Source: Beijerinckiaceae bacterium
Lineage (GTDB): Bacteria; Pseudomonadota; Alphaproteobacteria; Rhizobiales; Beijerinckiaceae
Length of the DNA stretch: 64,000 nt
Direction of reading: 5' to 3'
Assembly: GCA_027531565.1 (NCBI GenBank)
Contig: JAPZSB010000002.1
Coordinates: 1-64,000 of the forward strand
In this document: positions 38,669-48,629 of the stretch, one piece after another
Numbering within the stretch: the stretch's first letter is position 1
Layout of the letters: each line of letters begins with the position of its first letter
Translations under genes and position numbers: made by a program
Notes under the pieces: model-generated
Seen by the model: the letters and a program-made list of their open reading frames with translations, nothing else
Databases searched by the model: none
Told to the model about the DNA's origin: nothing

Positions 38669-39475
38669 TCATAATCCTTCGCCACGGAGCGTCCGGGCAT
38701 GCGTTCTCCGGATCTCGGCCTCGATCTCGCGGGTCATCGCCTTCCGGTCCGAGCCGGGGCCGACTTCGCGCGCAGGCAGGAAGGTGACATGGCATTCGAT
38801 TCCCGGAAGGGTGAGCAGGTCGGCAAGATGGGGCACGAGGTCCATGTCGCCATGCCAGGCGATATGGGGATGGTCGCCCCGCCCGATCGGCAGCCCGCCG
38901 ATCTTCGGATAGGCAATGTTGAGCGGCTGGATGTAGGACGCGCCCTCATTGCGGCCGGATGCCGCCTGCGCGGCACCGATCAGCGCCGAGCGGAACGGCA
39001 GCACGCGCCGGCCATCGCTGGTCGTGCCTTCGGCGAAGAGCACCAGCGCATCGCCGGATTCGAGCCGTGTTGCAATCGCGCGGTTGACCTCGGCGGTCTT
39101 GCCTCGCCGCTGGCGTTCCACGAAAACCGAGCGCTGCAGCCGGGCCAGCGTGCCGAAGACCGGCCATTCGCCGACCTCGCTCTTGGCAATGAAGGAAACC
39201 GGGCGCAGCGAGGAAATCACCACGATATCGAGCCAGGAGAGATGGTTTGCCGTGATCAGCAGCGGCGAGCGCGGATCCGCCTCGCCCCGGCGGACCACCT
39301 TCACGCCCATCACCCGCAGCAGGTATCGATGGAAGATGACCGGCATCCACCGGGCGAGCGGCGGGGCCACCCGCAGCGCCAGCCATTGCGCCGGCAGGCC
39401 GAGGGCGAAAGCCGGTGCCAGCGCCAGAAGCCGAAGCGTGATCAGGATGCGCCGGGTCAGCCCTGTCTCGATCAT
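38669..39475 (-). CDS. plsC: 1-acyl-sn-glycerol-3-phosphate acyltransferase
   Basis: Acylates lysophosphatidic acid to phosphatidic acid at the inner membrane. The 268 residues have an N-terminal hydrophobic segment (about 9-40), the catalytic HX4D motif NHLSWLD (His78, Asp83) and the substrate motif LFAEGTTSDGRRVLPF. The C-terminal region is basic. Lies between rimI and miaB, co-directional. An ornithine-lipid acyltransferase (OlsA) is an alternative within the same family. Confidence 0.88.
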   Translation of the reverse strand: MIETGLTRRILITLRLLALAPAFALGLPAQWLALRVAPPLARWMPVIFHRYLLRVMGVKVVRRGEADPRSPLLITANHLSWLDIVVISSLRPVSFIAKSEVGEWPVFGTLARLQRSVFVERQRRGKTAEVNRAIATRLESGDALVLFAEGTTSDGRRVLPFRSALIGAAQAASGRNEGASYIQPLNIAYPKIGGLPIGRGDHPHIAWHGDMDLVPHLADLLTLPGIECHVTFLPAREVGPGSDRKAMTREIEAEIRRTHARTLRGEGL

Positions 39476-39539
39476 GCGCGTGCCGTTCCCTTTCCGCTGG
39501 CGCGGCGATAGCAGGAAGACCGGGCCAAGGAAACCGGGT

Positions 39540-40067
39540 TCAGCCGAATCGCGGCGTGGGATCGAAGCGGCCGAGATCGGCCTGCATCGTCACCGCATCG
39601 CGCCGCGCGGCGCCGGGTGCGGCGTAATAACCCTTCCGGCGGCCCATCTCGACAAAACCGGCCTGCCGGTAGAGGGCGAGTGCGGCGGGATTGTCATCGG
39701 CCACTTCGAGAAACATCGTCCGGGCGCCGGCCTGCGCGGCATGGCCCATATGGCGTTCGAGAAGCGCAGGCGACAGGCCGAGGCCGCGCACTTCGGGGTC
39801 GAGCGCAATGGAAAGCAGTTCGCACTCATCCGCCGCAACGCGGCTGATCGCGAAGCCGGTGACGACATGGCCGAACGGCGCCTGCGAGACCAGAACATCG
39901 GCAAGGGCGCGGTCAAGGATCATCTGCTCGAAATCCTCGCGCGACCAGCCGATGGCGAAACCCTCGGCGTGGATGGCCGCCATGCGGCCTGCATCGAGCA
40001 CGGAAGCGCGCCGCAGGCTGTGACGGGCGAGGCCGGACCGGAACCAGGGCCAGAGCCAGAACCACAT
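39540..40067 (-). CDS. rimI: GNAT acetyltransferase, RimI-like
   Basis: Predicted N-alpha-acetyltransferase, by analogy acting on ribosomal protein S18. The 175 residues show the GNAT acetyl-CoA fold: ELLSIALDPEVRGLGLSPALLERHM (motif A; the usual Q/RxxGxG/A is RGLGLS) and LEVADDNPAALALYRQAGFVEMGRRKGYY (motif B). A Trp-rich N-terminal segment (WFWLWPWF) is unusual for RimI. GAGG is 7 nt before ATG. Placed 9 bp after tsaB, the common tsaB-rimI pair. Confidence 0.9.
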   Translation of the reverse strand: MWFWLWPWFRSGLARHSLRRASVLDAGRMAAIHAEGFAIGWSREDFEQMILDRALADVLVSQAPFGHVVTGFAISRVAADECELLSIALDPEVRGLGLSPALLERHMGHAAQAGARTMFLEVADDNPAALALYRQAGFVEMGRRKGYYAAPGAARRDAVTMQADLGRFDPTPRFG

Positions 40068-40076
40068 GGCGCCGCC

Positions 40077-40775
40077 TCAGGCCCGCTGGAGGCGGGCCTT
40101 GTCCTGCAGGGTCACGTTCGCTTCCCGCAGGTAGAGCGGGCGGGCGGGCGAGGCGGCAGGATCGGCCACGGCGCCGAGGCGGGCGACCCAGGCGATTTCG
40201 GGCGAAGGACGTTGCTGGATGGCGGGGCGCTGGCCGGGCCGGTTCTCGAGAATCGCACCACGTCGGGCCTGCGCCAGCTTCTCGGCGGCATTGCCGACAA
40301 AGACCACCGGGCCATCCCCGATCTTCCGCGCGGCCTCCTCGACGGGATAGACGCCCGGCCCGGCCATGGTTCGCCCGCCGATGGCAAGCGACTGGAAATA
40401 GACGAGGCCATTCCGGGCATCGATCGCCGCGGCAACCGGCGAACGGTCTGCCGAGAAGAGAACCGGCGCGGCGAAAGCGGAAAGCGTCGAGACACCGACC
40501 ACCGGGCGCTGGTGGATCAGGCCGAAACCGCGCGCGGCGGAAATGCCGATCCGCAAGCCGGTGAAACTGCCGGGCCCGATGGTGACGGCGAAGCGGGAGA
40601 TCTCGGCAAAGGCGATGCCCGACCGGTCAAGCACGCGGCGGATCAGCGGCATCAGCGCTTCGGCATGGCCGCGCTCCATCACCTGGGTTTCCTCGGCGAG
40701 GACCCTGTCCTGCCCGGGGACATAGACGGCAGCCGCGGTTGCGCCGAGCGCCGTGTCGAGGGCCAGGAGATACAC
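40077..40775 (-). CDS. tsaB: tRNA threonylcarbamoyladenosine biosynthesis protein TsaB
   Basis: Scaffold partner of TsaD in t6A37 synthesis on ANN-decoding tRNAs. The 232 residues begin with LLALDTALGATAAAVY (ASKHA phosphate-1-like motif) and hold HAEALMPLIRRVL and TIGPGSFTGLRIGISAARGF. GTG start with GGAG at 7 nt. Preceded by the Nfu gene (18 bp) and followed by rimI. Confidence 0.95.
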   Translation of the reverse strand: MYLLALDTALGATAAAVYVPGQDRVLAEETQVMERGHAEALMPLIRRVLDRSGIAFAEISRFAVTIGPGSFTGLRIGISAARGFGLIHQRPVVGVSTLSAFAAPVLFSADRSPVAAAIDARNGLVYFQSLAIGGRTMAGPGVYPVEEAARKIGDGPVVFVGNAAEKLAQARRGAILENRPGQRPAIQQRPSPEIAWVARLGAVADPAASPARPLYLREANVTLQDKARLQRA

Positions 40776-40793
40776 GCCGCCGCTCCGGGGCCG

Positions 40794-41351
40794 TCAGGCC
40801 GCCTCGACGGACTGGACATCCGGCAGGAAGTGGCGGAGGAGGTTCTGGATACCGTGCTTCAGCGTCGCGGTCGAGCTGGGGCAGCCCGAGCAGGAGCCCT
40901 TCATGGTGAGATAGACCACACCATCGCGGAAGCCGCGGAAGGTGATGTCACCGCCATCGCCGGCGACGGCCGGCCGAACCCGGGTTTCCAGCAGTTCCTT
41001 GATGGTCGCCACGGTCTCGGCATCCTCGGGCGCGAAGAATTCCTCACCCGCCGTTTCGGCAGGACCGCCTTCGGCCAGGATCGGCGAACCGGAGAGATAA
41101 TGCTCCATGATGGCGCCGAGGATGGCCGGCTTGAGATGCTGCCATTCGCCGCCGCTCTTCGTCACAGTCACGAAATCGGAGCCGAAGAACACGCCGGTCA
41201 CGCCGGGAATCCCGAACAGCGCGACCGCGAGCGGTGACGCGGCCGCCTCCTCGGGGGTGCGGAACTCGCGCGTCGAACCGGCGAGGACATCGCGCCCGGG
41301 AAGGAATTTCAACGTCGCAGGGTTCGGGGTGGCTTCCGTCTGGATGAACAT
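40794..41351 (-). CDS. Nfu-type iron-sulfur cluster carrier protein
   Basis: Delivers assembled Fe-S clusters to target proteins. The 185 residues have the N-terminal Nfu domain (1-90: MFIQTEATPNPATLKFLPGR) and a C-terminal NifU-like domain with the cluster ligands GSCSGCPSS (Cys154, Cys157). This two-domain layout equals that of mitochondrial NFU1 and alphaproteobacterial NfuA-like proteins, and differs from E. coli NfuA, which has an A-type N-terminal domain. GAGG precedes ATG. Confidence 0.94.
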   Translation of the reverse strand: MFIQTEATPNPATLKFLPGRDVLAGSTREFRTPEEAAASPLAVALFGIPGVTGVFFGSDFVTVTKSGGEWQHLKPAILGAIMEHYLSGSPILAEGGPAETAGEEFFAPEDAETVATIKELLETRVRPAVAGDGGDITFRGFRDGVVYLTMKGSCSGCPSSTATLKHGIQNLLRHFLPDVQSVEAA

Positions 41352-41457
41352 GGGGGCCTCTTCGCGCGTGGTCGGAGCCGGAGGTCAAGGAACCGGTACG
41401 CCACGGCACCGATATAGGATGTCGGCGAAACCGAGGGAAGAGGGCATCGGCCCGGCC

Positions 41458-41952
41458 TCAGGCAAGGGCCTCGAAATCCGCCTCCGCCAGCCCTCCGGGC
41501 ACGATTGTCACCGGGACGGGGAAGTTGGCCGCCACCCGGCCGGCGATATGCGAGACGAGCGGACCCGGCCCTTCCTTGCCGATTCCGGCTGCCAGAACGA
41601 GGACGGCGATATCCTCGTCCGCCTCGATCAGCCCCATCACCTCCTGCGCGGGCTGGCCGGTGCGGATGATGCGCTCGGGCTCGAACCCGGCCTCGCGGCG
41701 GACAAGCTCCGCGGCCCTGTCGAGACGCTGTTCGGCCTCCGCCTCGGCTTCGGCCTGCATGAGATCACCCACGCCGAGCCAGGGCTGGCCCTCTTCCGGG
41801 ACGACAATGGCCAGCATGATGATGCTGGCGCCCGAACGGCGCGCGCGGCGCGCTGCGAACAAGGCAGCGCGGGCACATTCCGGCGTATCATCGACCACGA
41901 TCAGGATTTTCGGGCGATGGCCTGGCTCGTAAGCCCGTCGTCGAAACGGCAT
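41458..41952 (-). CDS. Universal stress protein family protein
   Basis: UspA-fold cytosolic protein. From ATG 41952 it is 164 residues: ILIVVDDTPECARAALFAARRARRSGASIIMLAIV at the start, and VLVLAAGIGKEGPGPLVSHIAGRVAANFPVPVTIVPGGL at the end. The ATP-binding Gly-rich loop typical of UspFG (GX2GX9GS/T) is only partly matched here (AAGIGKEGPGPLVSHIAG). Role is unknown; a stress or metabolic binding protein is the usual guess. Confidence 0.85.
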   Translation of the reverse strand: MPFRRRAYEPGHRPKILIVVDDTPECARAALFAARRARRSGASIIMLAIVVPEEGQPWLGVGDLMQAEAEAEAEQRLDRAAELVRREAGFEPERIIRTGQPAQEVMGLIEADEDIAVLVLAAGIGKEGPGPLVSHIAGRVAANFPVPVTIVPGGLAEADFEALA

Positions 41953-42020
41953 GCATATTCCCGCCTGTGGCCAGCTTCCCCCGCATGGTGCCAAAGTCCC
42001 GGACGGGAGGCAAGCGCCGC

Positions 42021-43082
42021 TCAGCGGCCGAGAAAGCCCATGATCTCGCGGACCTGCCGGAGAACCGGATCCGCGATGGCCCGGGCGCGGTCGGCGCCGT
42101 CGAGGAGAATCGCATCGATGGCGGAGGAATCATCGACCAGCCGCCGCATTTCCCGGCCCAACGGCGAGAGCTTCTCGACGGCAAGGTCGACCAGCGCGTT
42201 CTTGAAGGTCGAGAACTGGCCACCGCCGAATTCGCCGAGGATCGACTGCGCCTCGCGTCCGGACAGGGCGGCGAAGATGGTCACGAGGTTTTCCGCCTCC
42301 GGCCGCGCGGCCAGCCCCGCCACCTCGCCCGGCAGGGGCTCGGGATCGGTCTTGGCCTTGCGCACCTTCTGGGCGATGGCATCGGCATCATCGGTCAGGT
42401 TGATCCGTGAATAATCCGAGGGATCCGATTTCGACATCTTCTTCGTGCCGTCGCGCAGCGACATGACGCGCGGCGCCGGGCCGGCGATCAATGGTTCGGG
42501 GAGCGGGAAGAACTCGCCCGATTCGAGACCGAGAGCCCGGATGCGGTCACCGAAGTCGAAATTGAACTTCTGCGCGATGTCGCGCGTCAGCTCGAGATGC
42601 TGCTTCTGGTCCTCGCCGACCGGCACATGGGTTGCCCGGTACGCCAGGATATCGGCTGCCATCAGTGTCGGGTAGGCATAGAGCCCGACGCTGGCATTCT
42701 CACGGTCCTTGCCGGCCTTTTCCTTGAACTGGGTCATCCGGTTGAGCCAACCGATCCGGGCGATGCAGTTGAAGATCCAGGCGAGTTCGGCATGGGCCGA
42801 GACCTGGCTCTGGTTGAAGATGATCTGCTTCTTCGGATCGATGCCGGCGGCAATGAAGGCGGCCGCGACCTCGCGCGTGGCGCGGCGCAGTTCGAGAGGA
42901 TCCTGCGGCAGGGTGATGGCGTGCATGTCCACCACGCAATAGACGCATTCATGCTCGTCCTGCAGGTCAACGAACCGCTTGATGGCGCCGAGGTAGTTCC
43001 CGAGGTGGAGATTGCCGGTGGGCTGGACGCCGGAAAAGACGCGCGGCCGATAGGGCGTGAGCGGAGCAGCTGGTGTCGGCAC
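42021..43082 (-). CDS. trpS: Tryptophanyl-tRNA synthetase
   Basis: Charges tRNA-Trp. The 353 residues contain [21 protein letters not shown] (HIGH-type motif TGNLHLGN), [30 protein letters not shown] and KKMSKSDPS (KMSKS). I chose GTG at 43082 because GAGGA lies 7 nt upstream; the frame continues to a TTG at 43142 with no ribosome site. Follows murJ by 69 bp. Confidence 0.96.
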   Translation of the reverse strand: MPTPAAPLTPYRPRVFSGVQPTGNLHLGNYLGAIKRFVDLQDEHECVYCVVDMHAITLPQDPLELRRATREVAAAFIAAGIDPKKQIIFNQSQVSAHAELAWIFNCIARIGWLNRMTQFKEKAGKDRENASVGLYAYPTLMAADILAYRATHVPVGEDQKQHLELTRDIAQKFNFDFGDRIRALGLESGEFFPLPEPLIAGPAPRVMSLRDGTKKMSKSDPSDYSRINLTDDADAIAQKVRKAKTDPEPLPGEVAGLAARPEAENLVTIFAALSGREAQSILGEFGGGQFSTFKNALVDLAVEKLSPLGREMRRLVDDSSAIDAILLDGADRARAIADPVLRQVREIMGFLGR

Positions 43083-43151
43083 GCGATCATCCTCGACTTG
43101 GTTTGGCGTTGCGCCTCTATCAACCCGCGCGGGGCTCGACAAGCCGCGATT

Positions 43152-44720
43152 TCAGAGGGAACCGGCCTGCCGGCGGATCGCCGCGAGGGAATAGACCCCC
43201 AGCACCCGGGTCAGGACACCGAAGATGACGATTCCCGTGAGGCAGAGGCCGGTCAGCACAGCAATGCGGAGCCCGAAACCGCGGCCGGGTTCGAGCAACG
43301 GTGCGGCATAGGGCAGGATGGCATGGACGCACCAGCCCATGGCGAGCGCGCCGAACAGGGTGGCGGCCACCCGCCAGCCTGCCCTCGGCTGGAAGGCCAG
43401 CCTGCCGCGGGCCATGACGAGAAGCAGGAGCGTGTTGGCCCAGACACCGGCAACCACGCCGCCGGGCGCAGCGAGCACGGGATCCACACTCCGCAGGAGC
43501 CAGGCCGAGATGCCGTTCACCGCGAGGGCCAGCAGGGCCGCCAGAACCGGCCTCCCCATTTCCTCGCGGGCGAGGAAGGATGGCAGGACGACCTTGATCA
43601 GCACGAAGGCCGGCAGGGCGAGAACCAGGACCTTCAGGATCCGGGCCGTGTGCCATGCGTCCTCCGCGAGGAACGCGCCGTGCCGGAACAGGATCGAGAC
43701 GATCGGTTCGGCGAGGATCCAGAGACCGATCGTTGCCGGGAAGATCAGCAGCGCCGCAAAGATGACCGATTCGGTCTGGGCCTGCGCCATCGCCTTGCCA
43801 TCGCCGTGCTGGAACCCGCGAGACACATGCGGCAGCAGCACCACGCCGATCGCCGAGGCGACGAAGCCGAGGGGAAGCTGGAACAGCCGGTCCGCGAAAT
43901 ACAGCATCGAGAGGATGCGCGGCTCGAGCGAGGCGGTCTGGCTTGCCATGACCATGTGCACGTGACCCGACCCGGCCACCACCATCGCGGGGAGCATGCG
44001 GACAAGCAGCGACCAGGCACCCGGATCGATCCGGCCTGCCAATGCATCCCACGGACGCGGCGACAGGACGAGGCCAAGACGCCGTGCGGCCAGCCACAGC
44101 AGGACGAGCTGCACCAGCCCGGCCGCAAGAACCGTGGAGACGAGCACCAGCCCGGATTCCCTCGGACCCGCCGTCGCTCCGGCGAGGATGACGGCGAGCA
44201 CGAGGATCATCATCAGGTTGAGCGCAAGCGGCACGAGGGCCGCCAGGGCGAATCGGTCGAGCGCGTTGAGAAGCGCCGCAATGGCTGCGCCGAGGATGAC
44301 GAAGCCGACAAATGGAAAGGCGATCCGCCCGAACAGCACGGCATTGTCGAGCTTGCCGGGATCGGCCGCGAAGCCATGGGCCAGCAGCGTCATGACCTGT
44401 GGCATGAACAATTCTGCGACCAGGACCAGCAGGATCGTTGCCACCAGCAGGATCGACAGGAGATCGTCGAAGAAACCCTGCATCGCCTGCTGGCCGCCTT
44501 CCCGCTCGAGGCGGGCAAGCCGCGGCACGAGCGAGGCGTTGAAGGCACCCTCGCTGACCATCTTCCGGATCAGGTTCGGGATCAGGAAGGCCGCAACATA
44601 GATATCGGCGATCGGCCCGGTGCCAAGCGCTGCCGCGATCATCACGTCGCGCACAAACCCCGTGACACGCGAAGCGAGAGTCGCCGAGCCGACAATCGTG
44701 AAGGGAAGGGCGAGCGACAT
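43152..44720 (-). CDS. murJ: Lipid II flippase MurJ
   Basis: MOP-superfamily transporter that flips lipid II across the inner membrane for peptidoglycan synthesis. The 522 residues form about 14 membrane segments. Typical motifs are ATLASRVTGFVRDVMIAAALGTGPIADIYVAAFLIPNLIRKM near the N-terminus and FNASLVPRL. ATG at 44720 (MSLALPFTIVG) is used; the in-frame TTG at 44756 overlaps the upstream gene. Between the phosphoesterase gene and trpS. Confidence 0.95.
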   Translation of the reverse strand: MSLALPFTIVGSATLASRVTGFVRDVMIAAALGTGPIADIYVAAFLIPNLIRKMVSEGAFNASLVPRLARLEREGGQQAMQGFFDDLLSILLVATILLVLVAELFMPQVMTLLAHGFAADPGKLDNAVLFGRIAFPFVGFVILGAAIAALLNALDRFALAALVPLALNLMMILVLAVILAGATAGPRESGLVLVSTVLAAGLVQLVLLWLAARRLGLVLSPRPWDALAGRIDPGAWSLLVRMLPAMVVAGSGHVHMVMASQTASLEPRILSMLYFADRLFQLPLGFVASAIGVVLLPHVSRGFQHGDGKAMAQAQTESVIFAALLIFPATIGLWILAEPIVSILFRHGAFLAEDAWHTARILKVLVLALPAFVLIKVVLPSFLAREEMGRPVLAALLALAVNGISAWLLRSVDPVLAAPGGVVAGVWANTLLLLVMARGRLAFQPRAGWRVAATLFGALAMGWCVHAILPYAAPLLEPGRGFGLRIAVLTGLCLTGIVIFGVLTRVLGVYSLAAIRRQAGSL

Positions 44721-44752
44721 GGCGAGAGGTTGGGCGAAACCGCGGCCCGGCG

Positions 44753-45517
44753 TCAAGCGCCCGAACCACCGAGGGCCGCGGGCATCCAGCCGGAGCGCAG
44801 CGGAAAAGCCCAGTCCGGACGACCATTCTCCCCGGCGCGGCGGGCAGCCGCTTCGTTGTCATAGGGAAGGGCGCGGAAGGTCACATCCGGCTCACCGGAC
44901 GCGGTCAACGTCAGCAAGGCATAGCAGGCGAGCGGCGTTCCCGCTTCGGAGACATGGGCCCGGCCGGTCCCGTCCTGATAGCCTGCACAGCCGATACTGC
45001 CGGGATTGAGGATCCAGCGGCCATCGGGCAGGCGGAGAAGGTCCGGACGGTGGCTGTGCCCGAACAGGATGATCCCTGCCTCAACCGGGCCGAGGCGGCG
45101 CGCGATCTTCGCGACCGGTGCGCGGACGAGGCGACCCTCGACAATATCCTCCACGACATAGCGGTCATCATGCTGCGGGGTGGCATGGAAGGCGAGGACC
45201 CCCGGGGCCGGGCTGGCCTCGAAGGGCAAGGCCCGCAGGAGGGCGCGGCTTTCGGCGTCGAGCGCGTCGAAGGCGAAACGATCGGAAGGAGCAAGCCCGT
45301 CGGGCGATTCGCTGCCGGCGAGCCGGTCATGGTTGCCGCGGACGCCGGGAATGGCGTGCTTCTGCATCAATTCGAGCGTCTCGCGCGGCCAGAGCGGGCC
45401 TGAAACCCGGTCGCCCAGATCGAAAAACGCATCGGCGCCCTGGCGCGCGGCATCGCGCAAAACCGCCTCGAGCGCGAGGACATTGCCATGGATATCGGCG
45501 AGAACAGCAAGCCGCAT
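44753..45517 (-). CDS. Metallophosphoesterase (YfcE/calcineurin-like)
   Basis: Dinuclear metal phosphodiesterase or phosphatase of unknown substrate. The 254 residues include the metallophosphoesterase blocks LADIHGN, DLGDRVSGP, VRGNHDRL, FHATPQHDD and FGHSHRPD, with a unique C-terminal tail of about 60 residues. ATG at 45517 has GAGGTG at 6-7 nt; a GTG at 45526 overlaps that site. It lies 10 bp after hslU and may belong to its operon. Confidence 0.88.
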   Translation of the reverse strand: MRLAVLADIHGNVLALEAVLRDAARQGADAFFDLGDRVSGPLWPRETLELMQKHAIPGVRGNHDRLAGSESPDGLAPSDRFAFDALDAESRALLRALPFEASPAPGVLAFHATPQHDDRYVVEDIVEGRLVRAPVAKIARRLGPVEAGIILFGHSHRPDLLRLPDGRWILNPGSIGCAGYQDGTGRAHVSEAGTPLACYALLTLTASGEPDVTFRALPYDNEAAARRAGENGRPDWAFPLRSGWMPAALGGSGA

Positions 45518-45527
45518 GGCCTTCACC

Positions 45528-46838
45528 TCACAGGATGAAGCGCGAGAGATCGGCGTTTCGCGCGAGATCGCCGACCTCGCGGCGGACCCAATCGCCGTCG
45601 ATCACGATGGTCTCGCCGCCCCGATCGGTCGCGGTGAAGCTGATCTCATCCAGTACGCGCTCCAGCACCGTCTGGAGCCGGCGCGCGCCGATATTCTCGA
45701 CATTGCTGTTCACCTCGAAGGCGGCACGGGCGAGCGCGGCGATCGCGTCCTCGGTGAAGGAGAGCGACACCTGCTCGGTCGCCATCAGCGCTACGGATTG
45801 CTTGATGAGCGAGGCTTCCGTGTCGCTCAGGATGCGGCGGAAATCCTCCTCGCCCAGCGGCTTCAGCTCGACGCGGATCGGCAGGCGGCCCTGAAGCTCT
45901 GGCAGGAGGTCCGAAGGCTTCGCCACATGGAAGGCGCCGGAAGCGATGAAGAGGATATGGTCCGTCTTCACCGGGCCGTGCTTGGTGGCCACGGTGGTGC
46001 CCTCGATCAGCGGCAGCAGGTCGCGCTGGACGCCCTCGCGCGAGACATCGCCGCCGCTGCGCCCTTCACGGACCGAGATCTTGTCGATCTCGTCGAGGAA
46101 GACGATGCCGTTTTCCTCGACCGATCGAATCGCCTCCGCAATGATCCGGTCCTGATCGATCAGCTTGTCGCTTTCCTCGGCCAGCAGCGGCTCGTAGGCG
46201 TCGCGCACCGTCATCCGGCGCGGTTTCCCGCGAGAGCCGAAGGCCTTGCCGAGCATGTCGCCGAGCGAGATCGCGCCGATCTGGCCGCCCGGCATGCCGG
46301 GAATGTCGAACATGGGCATGCCGCCGGCCGGCCCGCCCTGCAATTCGACCTCGATTTCCTTGTCCGCCATCTCGCCGTTGCGCAGCTTGCGGCGGAAGGC
46401 GTCACGCGTGGCGGGCGAAGCGGTGGAGCCGACCAGCGCGTCGAGCACGCGCTCCTCGGCCGCGACATGCGCCTTGGCCTCGACATCCTTGCGCCGGGCA
46501 TCACGCTGGAGGCCGATCCCCACCTCGACGAGATCGCGGACGATCTGCTCGACATCGCGGCCGACATACCCGACCTCGGTGAATTTCGTCGCCTCGATCT
46601 TGAGGAAGGGCGCCCCGGCCAGTTTCGCGAGGCGGCGGGCAATCTCGGTCTTGCCGCAGCCGGTCGGACCGATCATCAGGATGTTCTTCGGCAGCACCTC
46701 CTCGCGCATCGGACCTTCCAGCTGCTGGCGGCGCCAGCGATTGCGCAGGGCGATGGCGACGGCGCGCTTGGCCTCTTTCTGGCCGACAATATAGCGATCC
46801 AGCTCCGAAACGATCTCGCGGGGAGAAAAGGCGGTCAT
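45528..46838 (-). CDS. hslU: ATP-dependent protease ATPase subunit HslU
   Basis: AAA+ unfoldase that feeds proteins to the HslV peptidase. The 436 residues open [19 protein letters not shown] and hold Walker [10 protein letters not shown], the GYVGRDVEQ pore motif, the intermediate I domain (about 105-220), Walker [11 protein letters not shown] and sensor region, ending LSRFIL as HslU does for docking into HslV. The ATG overlaps the stop of the membrane-protein gene (ATGA), which separates hslU from hslV. Confidence 0.97.
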   Translation of the reverse strand: MTAFSPREIVSELDRYIVGQKEAKRAVAIALRNRWRRQQLEGPMREEVLPKNILMIGPTGCGKTEIARRLAKLAGAPFLKIEATKFTEVGYVGRDVEQIVRDLVEVGIGLQRDARRKDVEAKAHVAAEERVLDALVGSTASPATRDAFRRKLRNGEMADKEIEVELQGGPAGGMPMFDIPGMPGGQIGAISLGDMLGKAFGSRGKPRRMTVRDAYEPLLAEESDKLIDQDRIIAEAIRSVEENGIVFLDEIDKISVREGRSGGDVSREGVQRDLLPLIEGTTVATKHGPVKTDHILFIASGAFHVAKPSDLLPELQGRLPIRVELKPLGEEDFRRILSDTEASLIKQSVALMATEQVSLSFTEDAIAALARAAFEVNSNVENIGARRLQTVLERVLDEISFTATDRGGETIVIDGDWVRREVGDLARNADLSRFIL

Positions 46839-47908
46839 GACGGGCTTCCTGTCTGGATAACGGGCAAGGCAAGGCGGATCCGCGCGGGCATCGGGGCCAG
46901 CACGAGCCGGCGGATCGGCTGCCAGCCCGCGCTGAGGATCAGGATGAACCCGCCGAGCACGAGCAGAGTTGCCGGAACGACGGCATTGGTGATGCCGGAA
47001 ACCTTGAAGACCTGCCCGAAGGCGATGCCGGCATAGACAAGGCCGGAGACGAGAATGGCCCGGCGATCGATCAGCAGGGCGACGAGCGCCAGCGCCAGGA
47101 ACAGGGCGATCAGGCCGAACGCGGCGCCGGTCTGGATCTTGCCGACGCCGCCGAAGACCAGCGCGATCAGTGAATGCACGATCATCGGCGCAGCGAGGAG
47201 GTGGAGCCAGAAGGCGATATCGGTCTTTCGCGTCTGGCGTTGCAGGTCTTTCGCATCGAACCGCATCGCCAGGGCAAACACACCGATCCCCGCGATCAGG
47301 ATCAGCGGGGTGAGCGCGGCCTCGGCAAAGGCGGGCGAGATCGTGGCGACAAGGCCGAACAGCGCCGCGACCAGGGCCGCGACACCGGCGGCAACGGTGA
47401 TGGGGACGCGGAAGCGCCAGTAATGCAGGGCAACGAGGCCGGCCGTGGCCAAAGCCGCCAGGGCCGCCGGGGCCGGTCGATCGAAATCGAGGCCGGCTTT
47501 CGACAGGGCAACCGCCTTCGGGCTGGTCAGCCAGCCGAACAGACCATTGAAGGCGGCGAAAACCGCCACGGCAAAACCGAGGAGGAGAACGATGCTCGGC
47601 AGGGCCATGCGGCGACGGCGGCTGAACTGCTCCGCGAGGAGCCATGCGGTCACTGCGAGGCCGGCAAATCCGGCCATCGGGCCGAAGGATTCGATCAGGA
47701 AATAGCCGAGGGCAGAGGCAAAGAGCCCCAGGCCGATCACAACGAAGATATCGCCGAAACCGGTGATGAACCGGAGCCGCTCATGGTCCGGGACCGGTTC
47801 GAATTCGGCCTTGCGGCGGTCCGCCTCGATCATGCGGAGGGCCCGCGCCTGGTCGGGGCCGATCAACCCCCGGGCGACGGCCTGTTCAAGCGATTCCTCC
47901 GAGATCAT
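46835..47908 (-). CDS. Multi-pass membrane protein encoded between hslV and hslU
   Basis: Unrecognised inner-membrane protein of 357 residues. Residues 1-47 are hydrophilic and helical ([31 protein letters not shown]), loosely resembling the start of DUF2157 proteins; about ten hydrophobic segments follow and the tail is basic. It overlaps hslV upstream and hslU downstream by 4 bp each (ATGA), so its translation is coupled to both. Coupling suggests but does not prove a role with the HslUV protease. No catalytic motif is visible. Confidence 0.8.
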   Translation of the reverse strand: MISEESLEQAVARGLIGPDQARALRMIEADRRKAEFEPVPDHERLRFITGFGDIFVVIGLGLFASALGYFLIESFGPMAGFAGLAVTAWLLAEQFSRRRRMALPSIVLLLGFAVAVFAAFNGLFGWLTSPKAVALSKAGLDFDRPAPAALAALATAGLVALHYWRFRVPITVAAGVAALVAALFGLVATISPAFAEAALTPLILIAGIGVFALAMRFDAKDLQRQTRKTDIAFWLHLLAAPMIVHSLIALVFGGVGKIQTGAAFGLIALFLALALVALLIDRRAILVSGLVYAGIAFGQVFKVSGITNAVVPATLLVLGGFILILSAGWQPIRRLVLAPMPARIRLALPVIQTGSPS

Positions 47909-48462
47909 GCCTCGACGCTCTCGATCACGAGGTTGCCGTTGGTGTAGACGCAGATCTCGCCGGCAATGCGCATGGAACGGCGGACGATGTCCTCGGCCGG
48001 AAGTTCCGTTTCGGCCAGCGCCCGGGCGGCCGCCAGCGCGAACATGCCGCCGGAGCCGATGCCCATGATGCCGCCTTCAGGTTCGAGCACATCACCCGTT
48101 CCGGAGAGAACGAGGCCGGTCGAGCGATCCGCCACCAGCATCATCGCCTCGAGCCGGCGGAGATAGCGGTCGGTGCGCCAGTCCTTCGCCAGTTCGACGC
48201 AGGCGCGCATCAATTGTCCGGGATACTGCTCGATCTTCGCTTCGAGGCGCTCGAACAGGGTGAAGGCATCCGCCGTCGCGCCGGCAAAGCCCGCGATCAC
48301 CTCGCCCTTGCCGAGCCGCCGGACCTTTCGGGCATTGCCCTTGATGATGGTCGGCCCGAGGCTGACCTGACCGTCCCCGCCGATCACGGTCGCCCCGCCC
48401 TTGCGGACCATCAGGATCGTGGTGGCGTGCCAGCCTGTGGCGGGGTTGGGCGGTTCGGACAC
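47905..48462 (-). CDS. hslV: ATP-dependent protease peptidase subunit HslV
   Basis: N-terminal-Thr peptidase forming the core of HslUV. The 185-residue precursor starts at GTG 48462 (AGGAG at 7 nt) and has a 13-residue propeptide ([13 protein letters not shown]). The mature enzyme should start at Thr14 ([10 protein letters not shown]). Other motifs: [42 protein letters not shown] and [16 protein letters not shown]. The propeptide form is normal for alphaproteobacteria, unlike E. coli MTTIV. Divergent from hisB. Confidence 0.96.
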   Translation of the reverse strand: MSEPPNPATGWHATTILMVRKGGATVIGGDGQVSLGPTIIKGNARKVRRLGKGEVIAGFAGATADAFTLFERLEAKIEQYPGQLMRACVELAKDWRTDRYLRRLEAMMLVADRSTGLVLSGTGDVLEPEGGIMGIGSGGMFALAAARALAETELPAEDIVRRSMRIAGEICVYTNGNLVIESVEA

Positions 48463-48511
48463 GGGCGACTCCTGATTCAGCTCCCGCCAATGTAGGGATG
48501 CTCCCCGAGAC

Positions 48512-48542
48512 TTGCCAAGGTCGGACGTTGCCAGGGTCGGAC
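48512..48542. repeat. Tandem 15-bp direct repeat between hslV and hisB
   Basis: TTGCCAAGGTCGGAC (48512-48526) is followed after one base by TTGCCAGGGTCGGAC (48528-48542): one mismatch, 16-bp period. It sits in the 183-bp divergent promoter region and may be a regulator binding site. Confidence 0.7.
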
Positions 48543-48563
48543 CTGAGTCGCACCGTGGAGCGA

Positions 48564-48629
48564 TCCGGAATTGCCGTCCGGAGGCTTTTTCGGTAAAGCC
48601 GGCGGCGGATGTCCGGATCCTCGCCGGAC
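48564..48629 (+). promoter_or_regulatory. Two hairpins in the hisB leader
   Basis: Hairpin A: TCCGGA (48564-48569) with TCCGGA (48577-48582), followed by GGCTTTTT, resembles a weak terminator. Hairpin B: GTCCGG (48611-48616) with CCGGAC (48624-48629) ends directly before the hisB ribosome site. The shared TCCGG words allow alternative pairing. A 33-codon frame at the start of this leader has no His codon, so classical his attenuation is not indicated. Confidence 0.4.

Noticed and set aside
46835-47645. HslU with a 269-residue N-terminal extension
   Set aside because: The frame upstream of ATG 46838 overlaps the membrane-protein gene and shows no HslU similarity; the ATG fits the family start exactly.
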